From Chondrus crispus (taxonomy: Eukaryota; Rhodophyta; Florideophyceae; Gigartinales; Gigartinaceae): DNA of 64,000 nt. Below the pieces are notes generated by a model, which did not search any database, had not been told where the DNA came from, and saw only the letters and a list, made by a program, of their open reading frames with translations. Within the stretch, counting starts at the first letter, position 1, and each line of letters begins with the position of its first letter. Below are positions 33,696 to 44,011 of this stretch, in pieces. The DNA lies in the NCBI RefSeq assembly GCF_000350225.1, contig NW_005178719.1, forward strand, positions 202,175-266,174. The letters run 5' to 3'. A program made the position numbers and the translations under genes.

Positions 33696-34177
33696 CTCGC
33701 GCTGCGTTTTGCGCTGCGCCTGTTCGTTCTTATCGACCACTACTTCTACTAGGTCGTCCTCTATTCAGTGGCTTTAGCCGCTAAACTCGAACATTGACAT
33801 TTTCTCATAGGGGGAGGACTGCGCCGATAGTCAACAATAGTTGGCTGCAGGGGTACCCCGAACGGATCTTGTCACCATCACCCAAGGGTCTGGGTGGTGG
33901 AAGAGTGCTGAAATTGGCCCCCTCCGCGCGTAGGGGACGCGTCACCGTGGGTTGGAGTACCCGTCAAGTGGAAATATTGCGTGGAAACCTCAAGTGGAAA
34001 CCTAGAAGACCTAAGCGGTTGCTTTACTGGAATACTCCTTCTCTTGCCGTCCGTTTAAGACACCTCATCGACTATCGCGCACAACGTCTTTTCGTTCTCT
34101 ACATAAGCCTGCACTTCTGTTCCGCTCCTCTTACTGCTATTCATTCCTGTCCCCATCGAAGTATCACAAGTGATAAA
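33696..34177 (+). repeat. Right arm of 482-bp inverted repeat
   Basis: Mirror of 32603-33084. Ends 14 bp before the ATG of the RG-repeat gene at 34192. The contained frame 33794-34312 is the twin of 32474-32986. Confidence 0.9.
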
Positions 34178-34191
34178 TCAAGGTTTTTACC

Positions 34192-34230
34192 ATGCCTACA
34201 CCCAAGCGCAGAATTAGAAAGGAAGGAAGA

Positions 34231-34262
<32 letters not shown>

Positions 34263-37200
34263 GCGTGGGCGTGGTTCTAGCCGTGCAACTGGAAAAAGGT
34301 TCGCTCCCTTGAAGAACTTAAGTCCAAGGGACTTGTAGCCGATGCAGAAGTGACCCTCTTTGCCCATGACTTCAAAATCAAACGAGGTCAGGCAACGCCG
34401 GAGGGGCATGAAGAGTTCGGTGCTCTAGTTCGATTGGGAACTGCGCATATCACCCTCGGTGCCGAGGGCCAGATGCCGCCCCGAACTTTCGACCTTGCAG
34501 ACATCGAAGACTGGGAGAAAGGTCCGCAATACCTCGTTCTGGTTTACAAAGTCCATATAGACGACAACCGTAAGAACATCCCCTATCCGTACCCTTTCCC
34601 GGCCAATGAGAAGCAACACTGTCCCAAGACACTTGGAGAGATTGTTGACATATGGGCGCGATACCCTTGGGACAGTTTCATGATGGCCAAGGGGGTTGTG
34701 TCGGAAATGGAGGGAACGGTCTCCACTCTCACTACCAAGAAAACCTCTAATATTGAAAAGACTGCTCAGACCCCTATGTCCGTTCGAAAGAGATTATGTT
34801 TATTAAAAGGTGAAGAGCAACAATCGGACACGGCGAAACACATCATTTCAGCTGTCGTTTCAGATGCATGTGGAAAAATCGGAATGGAAGCAGATGCCCC
34901 GAAATCACCTCGTGCGGATTCTTCTAGACGAGACTCTGACAACAGCAGTTCGCCAAGAAACGTTGTTAATGTTGATGGTGACATCCGGTTTGTGAAGGAA
35001 ACGAGAGCTGCTACACTCGACAACGGCATCGAAATAGACGAGCCTTTTGCCCCAGATATCCTTGAAGTGGATGTGAGCAAGTACGGGCAGCATCACGTCC
35101 GGGTCTTAGTAAGTAACATCAGAATCATGCAAGAAACTCTTCGGGAGGTTGATGAATGACATGTTGAATCAATTACCGAGAGCCTTCTCAAAAACGAGCT
35201 GCTGAAAGCGGCTGGGGCAATCTCTGTGGCCATGCCAGAAGACATGGTCTTCGACCGCTCTACGATTTTGAGGCAGAGAGACGATGGGTTTGATGAGCTG
35301 ATGATGGAACCCCTAACTTTCGACGGTCAGCATCGTGTCACCGGCATGAATAAGGCCAAGGCTACTGACTTGCAAAAGGAAAAGGAGTTCGAATGGATTG
35401 ATGCACAGGTGTGGTACAGGAAGGATGGTAAACCCGTTTCAGACTTGGAAAAACTGGGCATCAGTGCTCTACTCAACGACACCTCGTCGAAGATCCGGTT
35501 CTCAAACTTCACAGATTCCATTCACGCAACTATAGCGGCTGTTAGAATGATGAAGAACCGGTTGGATATGCAGAATCAGCGTACTGTGATGACTGTCGCA
35601 GGTATCACAGGCGCGCTAATGAAGGTTAAAGTACTTGGTCCGCTGGGAACTAAGCAGTACTCTCGATATGCGCACTTGGTACTACGACTTGTGGAGTACG
35701 ATATCGACTACGACACCATCAAAAGCCTCTGCGATACGACCAGGACTATCGGTATCACACACCTTAGCAACCGTCGGCTTCTCACCCTGCATAGGTCTGG
35801 AATCCTTCTTGGTATCATGTGTCGTTGTGTTCTTGCGCGAGGTGGAGACGGACAAACTGATGAACTTCAAGCTTCAGAAGAAAAAGAGAAAGAAGCGCGG
35901 TGCTTTCACTGAGTACGAGAATGCTTTCTTTGAAGCCTTTGCTGAAATTTATGAGGAGCTTTGCACCATTGCCAACACGTACGAGAAGGAGTTGCAAAGC
36001 GTCTTGGAAATGGAGATTGAGGTCGGCAGAAACATCAAGATGCGGATTGATGACTTTGTGGCAAGGCAGATGAGAGTTTCAGGAGTGGAGTTAATGAAGC
36101 TGGGCAGCGTTTTGACTAAGACAAGCGTCTCAATATGCTCCGCAAAAAGCTCGTGAAAGCTCTAGCTCCACCTAAGGAGCTTTCTAAGCGAGCTGACGCG
36201 CCTATCTCTCAAGGTACTTCACGCCAAGTACCTCAAACGACTACGTCTCAAGTTGATACGTCCGAGCCGCCTTGTCACGCGCAAGGGCCTGGGTCCTTCT
36301 CACAGGCCTCATCCGTAACAGTTCGGAGAGGGATTCGCCAAAGGATTAAAACTAATCTATTGAAGATTTCCCTGTAGCTGCCTTTGAAGAAAACAGGAAA
36401 GAGAAAGCGAGGCCAGGAAGATGCCATCCAGTCAACTAAGAACATCCGTGCCCTCAACACTGCCTTTGAAGAGAAGGAAGAGGAATTGAGGATACCGGCT
36501 TTACCGCCCGCTGTCGAAAGTGATGTGGCAATGGAAGATGACGTTGGGGAGTTCGATGACATTCTTCCAGGTCTACTCCCGATCGGGCCACACGAATCTG
36601 CAGTATGGAATGTTTCGATGAACCTGGATTGGGTTAACTACGCCTTACTTCCGCCGAGTCAGTGGCCGAAAGGGAATCCGATAACGCATCAAACTCCTTG
36701 GCTTCGTTCTTTGTGCAAACCGTTTAGTCACCGAGCGAATTGCCTGATCAAAAGGGTGGAGTTGGGGCGAATTCATCATGCCGTGTACTATCACGCCGCG
36801 GCTATGCGACACAAGGAACTCGGGTCGACGAAGTCCAACGTGTTCATGAAAGCGCTGCCGTCCACGGGTCCGAGTCCTAATACGGCCCTGAAGTACAAGG
36901 AGGAACAGGCTCTTTGGGCCGCAGCCATGGAATTAGACAACGTCGCTAATGAATACTTCCTGGCCAAGGTGACTGAGATGCGGGAGAAGGGCTTCGTCAT
37001 TCTTGAAGGTTTCGGAAGTGACAGTGGTGTGGTGTGCCATCTAACTTCGCTTTCGAAGCCCCTCTCCATGGAGGGGACGTCATCGAAGAGATGATAGAAT
37101 ACTACGAAGAAATATTCCCTGGCGAAGATGCGATGAAGGATGAAGCAAATCGCAAAGCGTGGAGCCCCATCTTCAACGTCGATCCCGAGACAGATAGAAA

Positions 37201-37984
37201 ACACCGAAATAAGGGCATCGGACGCTACATCACCACGCTAGCAGGTCTTTTGTCCGAGGTCGAACAGAATGCCGATACAGTGTGGGTGGCAAGGAAGCGC
37301 GCTATGATGGACGTCCGCCTGGCCCAAATTGCTGCTGCACTTCGACTCGTGGACCCTGAAAAGGGCTCTTCGGAGATGGCTGTTCCGAAGTCTGGGGGTC
37401 GCTTCTTGCTGACAGGGAAAGGTTGTCCTCGGCAGTCCCTCCATACAGACTTTGGCGTTGGAAAATCTAAGACTTGAAACCTGGAATACGCAAGGAATCC
37501 TGGATACTTCTTTATTTGTTCTGGTGAAAATGGATTCCCTCTTTGGGTTTGTCCGTTCTCTCATCACTTCACAGTGAAGGATTCAATACCCCAGAGACAC
37601 ATTTCCATGGGTGTGCAGGTGAGGAAGGTTCACGTTCCACCGAACTCTGTCTTCATTGGAAGAGGAGATCTCTCACATGCTGGTGCTTCGTACGAGGATA
37701 GCATATCACCCGGTGCGACGTCTCAGATTGGACTTGGCTCTGCAAAGAAGGATGGTCACGTGGCTCGCTATCATCTATACTTCGTTCCTAGAGGACAGAA
37801 GCTGCTGGATTCTGGTAACAGGAATCTGTCCTTTACCCCTCACTTTCAAGACGGGCTCTCCGCGGAGAGCATCTCTCCGCAGACTGGCCCGCACGATAAC
37901 TCGGAGCCTCCGAAGGAGAATTCTGTCTCGAGCTCTTCTTCTGATTACCACTCAAGTGATTCTAGTGGCGACAGTGACTCATAG
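34192..37984 (+). pseudogene. RG-repeat / ParB-like / 2OG-Fe(II) oxygenase-like gene, frame-broken
   Basis: About 1,250 codons in the same direction, interrupted by frame changes near 34290, 35880, 36125 and 37050 and stops at 35157 (TGA), 36375 (TAG) and 37475 (TGA). The N-terminus is basic with nine RG pairs (34225-34280). Near 35320 LTFDGQHRVTGMNKAKA, preceded by PEDMVFDRS, matches the DG(Q)HR signature of ParB/Srx-fold domains. A Lys-rich charged helix follows at 35870-36060. The C-terminus has RQSLHTDF (HxD) near 37440, GFPLWVCPFSHH, VPPNSVFIGRGDLSHAGASY (distal His) near 37640 and ARYHLYFVPRG, a plausible 2-oxoglutarate/Fe(II) dioxygenase core. It ends in a Ser/Asp tail. The order suggests one protein, but separate genes are possible. 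It is divergent from the methyltransferase across the inverted repeat, which hints at linked DNA-modifying functions. Confidence 0.5.
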
Positions 37985-39230
37985 GTGAAGGGTACTGAGG
38001 AGGACGACATCCAAGCATAGGTAATGGGTAGTTCATACTTTCAATAGCGAGAACAGTGTCATCATCACCTTGTGGCACTTCTATCTTCATTGCACAAGTA
38101 AATCATCTTGTATTCTTGATTAATCCACTTCCAATATGAGATGTTGTAGTAGACCACGTTGTACTCTAGTGTACACGTACACAGATGCCACGAAGTAAAG
38201 GTTCACTCGAACCGCTAAAGCGGTTCGGGATTTCTGCGCTGGTTTTGCTCCTTTTTTCAATAACAATATGTCTATAGAGCATAAAGCAGCTTCACACCCC
38301 TTTTGAAAGGGAACAACTGGCCTATTTCCCTTCAGATATTGTCCAGGGGAGATAGAAGAGGTAAGGAAATGAATACATCCACATCGTCTCAGTCACCAAT
38401 CCAGAACTGCTCACTGATATATAAAGGAGTCTCCAAAAACGACCACGTTTACTCAGATAGATAGTGACTTCTTTCTACATCAGTTAAAAACTTAAAGTAA
38501 CGGTAACACTAACTAGCTTAAGATCTATTGATGGGATTGCAATGCGAAACGCGGATACGGGTCCAATTGGATTGTTCATGTTGGGGTCTCCGTCCTGGGA
38601 CCCACGCGTTTTCTCCTATTTCATTTATAAAGGGGGGGAGCGTTGGGGGTCATTTTACCATAGGCCTGTTGCACTTACCAGTGTGGCAACTATGATTAAA
38701 AAGAACAGTCATTCAATGACACATGAGTTACAGTCGAAGCCTTCCGGACTGTGGCAACTGTGATTAAAAGAACAGTCATTCCATGACACCTGAGTTACTG
38801 TCAGAGCATTCCGGACTGTGGCAACTATGATTAAAAGGACAGTTATTCAATGACATATGACTGACTGGCAAAGCATTCTGGACTGGAAAATGTAGGTACA
38901 TTTGTAGCCCATGCCCTACTGGAGAAGTGCACGTGCAAGTCCCATAGGACTTAGAATCTGAGCAGAGCTGTGATCCATAAATGTGACCGTTACAAAAATG
39001 GTGATTTCACATTAATGATATATATATGTATATACTGACTACGTTCGAATGGTTACCCCAACTCTTTTAGTCTTCGGTATATATTTCAAACAAATTTCTC
39101 ACGTATCACTTTCCAAGGGAAATTAACAGAGGACGATACCATCCACCAGTTGATAATGGTATCAGATCTTTTCAATGGCCGCCAATTCGGTAGTGATGTA
39201 AAGGTCGACCTCTAGTAGATCTACTATACC
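37985..39230. other. AT-rich spacer with tandem repeats
   Basis: No gene. Holds the 68-bp repeats at 38683 and a TATATATATGTATATA tract near 39020. Confidence 0.5.
38683..38884. repeat. Three 67-68 bp direct repeats
   Basis: Units begin GTGGCAACT(A/G)TGATTAAAA at 38683, 38751 and 38818 and end in CTGGACT or CCGGACT. Sequence divergence between units is moderate, so the array is not new. Confidence 0.85.
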
Positions 39231-40121
39231 TTGGAGAATGAAGAAGAAAGTAAGGCATGGTTCCCAGCAACAGCCATTAGTCTCAACTATCATCATGACG
39301 ATCGAGGAGAGGTGCTCAAGGGGACTATTCAATACAAGGCTGCGTTTGGATTCAGGGCATGTAAAAGCAAGGTGACTTTCAAGGCGGGAAACGAGTTTAT
39401 AAAAGATGGACAAAAGTTTAGCTGGAGACTCAAAGATACATCCGTGCGATTGGCTATCACTGCAAGCTCAGGTATGGCAAGCGGAGCGATGGATGTAGAT
39501 GATATCGACTATGCTCCAGGTAGTTCCATGGTAGAAAAATGCGGGAAGCTGAACCATACGACGAATGTGTCACTTGACCAGAAGACAATCAAAGATACAC
39601 GCGAGCTAAATGCCCTTTCCAGACGCCTTCAGTATCTTGAAGAAGTAGTGAAAGGACAGCAATCCTCTATTACGACTGCGCTATGGACTCAGAACCCGCT
39701 CCTTACTTCTGCTGGGGGCTCCAATATTCCTCTTGAGTTTATTTCGTTGCGTCCAGAGCATTGGTTACTCAAGAAGCCGACACGTACTACCCCGGGTGAA
39801 ATGACTCGTGGGACGAAATGGTTTCTGCAAGACTCATTTAAGGCGCGAGCAGACTGCACATTGCTCCAGTTCGATTCCATATCCGAAAGAGTCAAAGCTC
39901 AGCAACGAACAAAGGTTTCTATTCTTCCGGAAGATTATATGTGCAGGAAATCAGTTGTGAAGGAGACGAGTATATATTTCAGGAGCTTCTTAGACCTGTC
40001 AGAAGCACTCGGACCAGCATCACCGCAAGTTGTCAGAGACCTGATCATCGCAAAGAGGCTAGAAAAAGGTACCGACAATTGCGTGTCTGCTAGAGTGATA
40101 GGCTGTATGGCCGGTCCTAAC

Positions 40122-40846
40122 TGTCGTGCACTGAGGGGGAAGGGGTGGGATCCCCCTTTAGCAGAGCGCGCGCGTTCGGGGCGCGTGTAGGGGGTTATCG
40201 AGAGACCACCCGTAAGGGACCGGTACGGGGCCAGGCGCGAAGCGAAGTATGGAACGTAAGGGAAAAAGGGGGGAAACAGAGCCCAGGAGGGGCGGAGCGG
40301 TAGGGACAGCTGTCGCGCGGAGAGCCGGGCGTGGCGGGACGACGCGCGCCGTAGAGACAGGAGGGAATCGGGACGTAGATGGCTCGCAGGGTACCGTCGT
40401 GGGACGGGGACCGACGCGAGGCTACGACTCCGTTCCAGAAACCCGAGTTGTAGACCCAAAGCTTCGTGTCTTCTTTACATAGGGTCGAGCGTCGACTATA
40501 TACTAGTCGACGTCGTAATAATAATAATAATTATTATTATTAATTAATTAATTAGAACACGGCAATAATTACCGGTGTACCAGCCTCAGGGCTGTACAGT
40601 ACGCAATTCCCCCTGTATAGGGTTATGATACCCGCCTACACGTGGGAATCGACACGCCTAGACGTGGAGTGACAGACTGTCCGTACTTCGACAGGGCTTA
40701 CACCCGGCCATGCCTGGGTGGGTAGTTACACGATTACACGTGGTACATGTACACGATCATACGTGAGTAACACGTGGGATGCGCACCCGGGAGGGTGGCA
40801 TCCCGCGTATGCCTCGCGAGTGAAGGAGGCGTAACAGTGCACTACA
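40122..40846 (-). repeat. 3' LTR of the gypsy element
   Basis: 725 bp; plus-strand ends TGTCGTGCACTG and CAGTGCACTACA form an imperfect terminal inverted repeat. Contains a TATATA inside the palindrome GTCGACTATATACTAGTCGAC region near 40490 and a TAA/ATT microsatellite at about 40515-40552. Confidence 0.95.
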
Positions 40847-40849
40847 TAG

Positions 40850-40862
40850 CCCCCCTCTCAGA
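40850..40862 (-). other. Polypurine tract
   Basis: Minus strand GAGAGGGGGG lies three bases outside the 3' LTR, the expected position for plus-strand DNA priming. The similar site at 20693 beside the other LTR supports it. Confidence 0.7.
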
Positions 40863-41096
40863 GTAGAGCGTCCCCGCGAACTGTATTTCCGGCGATTTCG
40901 CTAAGTATGCGTACAGTATCCCGGTCGATGACCGCCCTGATTTCCGCCTAGTGGCGTACAGTATCTCCGGTGGATGCCCGAATTGATTTCCGCCAAGTGG
41001 CGTACAGCACCCCGGGCAGATGACCGAATCGATTTCCGCCAAGTGGCGTAAGTGTCCCGGGTCTAAGCCCGATATGACCCGTCGGCGGAGCGGAAG

Positions 41097-42836
41097 GTGT
41101 TCCGACTACGGGGTGGTCCAGTGTGTTCGTACGCCTCGCGAGTGTGGCCGGCGAGTATAGTCAGCTGGTGTCCGATGCAGGGCGCCATGTACGCGGGGAT
41201 ATACGCCCGAGAGGGCGGAGTGTGGCCTCGACCGAGCGAGTTGTGGGGGCGAACCATGAGCGACGTCCCCCTCCTGTTCGAGAGGGCCCCCTTCCTCTCG
41301 GCGGAGGGTCTGCGAGATCCGGAGCTAGTCCGTACGTACGCCACTGCGTCCGGCGAGCTCCCGGGTGGCCTTAGTTTGCAAGCCGTGTTCTCCCGCGATT
41401 TTACCCACCGATTGGTCGTGGAGAGGGAATTATTGCGCCCCGAGTTTCGGCAGACGGACGCCTAGTCGCGTGAAGCGTTCGCAAGTTTTCTCCGGCAGCG
41501 CATTCGCCGTACGCCGTGTAATCGGTTGGTCCCGCGAGCGTGGGGGCTCGACACGTGGACGTACAGGTCGGAGGCGGACCGGGGTTATGTCGCCAATTTA
41601 CGGCGGGTAATGGAGGGTCTCCGCGATAGGGAGGAGGTACCCTCAGTCTCGTTGATGGCCTGGGACACTCCGTTGATGCCCCCCGGCTATGACGTCGAAT
41701 TGGAGAGGCGGTGAGATCCCGTGATGCATGGGAAGCTGAAGTTCGAGCGTCGTATGAGAAACCAAATTGGGGTATTCATCGCCTATGAGTGGGTCGAGGT
41801 AACCTCGTTCGAGCGAGAGACGTTGCACACTCGGTACCCCGAGGTACCGACGTGGTTTGATCAGTATGAAGTCCCGGCGGACTTCATAGCTGAGCTCCCT
41901 CCGTGCCTAGTGTACTATGGCCTCGGCATGATGGAAGATCCTCAGTCGCCAAAATGGATGGTGTTCCTGAGTGAGTGGATCGCGATTATAGCCAAGCGCT
42001 TCATCTCGTCCACGTATGATGGGCGCCTGTATGTCCTCCCTACGGCCGTGGTGGAGTGGTTGCGGAGGCTCGACCTGACGAGGGTGCTGGGGTCGGCGGC
42101 GCTACAGGAGCGTCTACTCGCCCTGTTGGATATCCACGACAGTGTTGACTGGCCTCGGGTTCCGTATAACCAAGGGCACCATTATGACAATCATCGCGTG
42201 AGGAATCACTCCCCAGGTCGGAGGTATGATGCCGGCACCCCGCTAACGGGCAACTGGGTGCGTATCGCGGCCGGGACCTTGGACGTCACCCAGCCCGAGC
42301 TGATGCACGCGCGACCGGAGCAGGCCACTGGGGGTGGTGTCGGAAACACGCGCGTACGAGTTCAGGAGGAGACTCCCGGGGGCGATCCCGAACGCGGGGC
42401 TCGAGAGCCCGTGCGGGTGAGGGCCAAACACGGCGAGCGTGGAACTTCGGCGGATGTTGTGATGGCCGAAGGTGAGGCGACCGGGACGCGCGTAGGGGCC
42501 CCGGTCGGGGAGGGACGCCATCCGACGGAGTTGTCGGAGGCGGACTTGCGGGTGCTCCTGCGCAACCCGCGGATGGTGGCTGCGGTACGTCGCCTTGTGG
42601 CGGAGGGCGGTGCAGAAGAGGGCGCCGTGGCACCTCGGAGCGCGTGGGCCTCAGCGGCCGTCTCCCCGGCGAGAGAGACGCCCCTACGCGTTGTGGCGGA
42701 GGGCAATTCCGACAGGGTCGTCGTGAAGGGGACCTCTGCTTCCCCTACAACGGAGAAGAAGGGCGGTGTAACTCTTGGCGAGCCTCGCAAGGTGCTGCCG
42801 GAGGAGGAAGTCGGGGACTATGTGGAAGAGGTCTAG
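41097..42836 (+). pseudogene. Antisense ORF of the gypsy element
   Basis: On the strand opposite to gag-pol, one frame stays open from 41097 to 42836 except for TAG at 41463-41465 and TGA at 41712-41714, about 580 codons. The longest uninterrupted part (41721-42836, 371 aa) starts with a folded-looking region (IGVFIAYEWVEV, FIAELPPCLVYYGLGMM, WMVFLSEWIAIIAKRF). It then becomes Arg/Gly/Glu-rich and ends acidic. No family recognised; it does not look like an envelope protein (no signal peptide or membrane anchor seen). Extra antisense ORFs between integrase and 3' LTR are known in some plant gypsy lineages. It may instead be a captured gene or a regulator of the element. GC-rich composition makes chance open frames easier, but the hydrophobic pattern in the first 150 residues favours a real protein. 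Confidence 0.5.
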
Positions 42837-42839
42837 CCC

Positions 42840-43990
42840 GCGTACGCGTCGCTGTAGTCCTCCATATGCGAGTTACGCCCTCTAAAGTGCGAGTAATAGT
42901 CCCTCGATTGTCGAGTTACGCCCTCGAGAGTGCGAGTAATAGTCCCTCGATGGTCGAATCATTTAGTGCCAGGCCTCGAACCTGCGAGGTAGTCTAACTC
43001 GCCCCACGGAAGTGGGGACCGAGATCCTGAATAAACCTCGTTACATGAGGGAAAGCCGCTAGATCCCGACGTGCGGACGAGCGCGCGGTACACACTCTCA
43101 GCGCTGTACACGTGGCGTAGAGGGAAATCCGCCTTGAGTTGGCGAGTTCTATTTTTCTCACGTCGGTGAGTCTCATTCCGACCTCACTTGGCATACCCTC
43201 GTCTTGGCCTGTCCTGTCCTCCCCCTGGCGCGGGTCAGGGAGTCGGTCGCCGGGTCTTGCCTTACGATCCCCGAGCGTCTTGCTTGGCTGCCCTCCTCGA
43301 GCGAGCGAGTCCTTGTATCCTCCCGGGGAGGTGGTCTACGCCTCACCTTAACGGGGGTTAATAATGCGACCCCTTCCCTTTTCCTCGGCGAATCCCGACG
43401 TCGTGTATACGAGAATTTCCTACTCGGGGGAAGAGGTCGGATGCCCTCCGACCTGCGAACCGACAAGTCCCGTCTCTCTCGCTCTCGCGAGTCGCGGTCT
43501 CGAACTTGCCAGGTTTACCCTCGCGGTCATCCGGCGGAGTTGCGAGCCTGCCTCGCCCGTGCGAGTAGTTGTACCTCGTCGGGGAGGGAGTCACCACCCT
43601 GAATTGACGGGGGGAAAGGGGCGCCCTCGTTCCATGAGGTAGTAGGTTCACACCGCTGTCAACGTGCGTCATGCCTCGAGCGGGCGAGTATCGGCACCTC
43701 ATCGGGTGGAAGAATCACAACCTCCAATTGACGAGGGGGGGTCCCTCGTTCAACGAGGTAATAAGTTGTTACCGCCGTAACCGCGGGTCATGCCTCGATC
43801 GAGCGAGTATTAGCCCCTCGGCTACGAGTTAGGCATTCGGCATCCTCTTTCACCGCGAGTCATGACCCTGGTATATGTGCGAGTTCCCTCCTTGGTACGG
43901 GAGGCGGCCTTTCCCTTCGACACTTCGAACTGACGAATCCCGTCCTTCTCGCTTCTGCGAGGTCACCGTCCTCGTTGTACGAGACGTTAT
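42840..43990. repeat. CTCG/CGAG hairpin-rich repeat block
   Basis: Between the antisense ORF and integrase. A 43-bp unit (CGAGTTACGCCCTC...GTGCGAGTAATAGTCCCTCGAT) is repeated at 42869 and 42912. A longer degenerate unit of about 119 bp (CCCTCGTT(C/A)..(T/C)GAGGTA...GTCATGCCTCGA) is seen at 43623 and 43742, with weaker traces before and after. The recurring short inverted words CCTCG...CGAGG can form many small stems. No gene. Confidence 0.65.
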
Positions 43991-44011
43991 CCGCGGCCTC
44001 TTCTTCCGGGG

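Noticed and set aside
32474..34312. Matching 170-aa ORFs in the two inverted arms as a duplicated gene
   Set aside because: They match because the DNA is an inverted repeat; they end in unrelated sequence beyond the arms and overlap the likely leaders of the real genes.
2515..37477. TGA stops (2515, 35157, 37475, 41712, 46409) read as selenocysteine or an altered genetic code
   Set aside because: Clean genes such as the zinc-finger and CRTAC1-like genes show no internal TGA, TAG and TAA stops occur in the same relics, and no SECIS-like element was recognised.
38683..38884. CRISPR-like array
   Set aside because: Units are contiguous and diverged with no unique spacers, in a eukaryotic context.
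39175..39260. Similarity between the start of the split gene and the copia protease end near 4200 (GATGTAAA...TCGAC)
   Set aside because: Only about a dozen bases agree; chance match.
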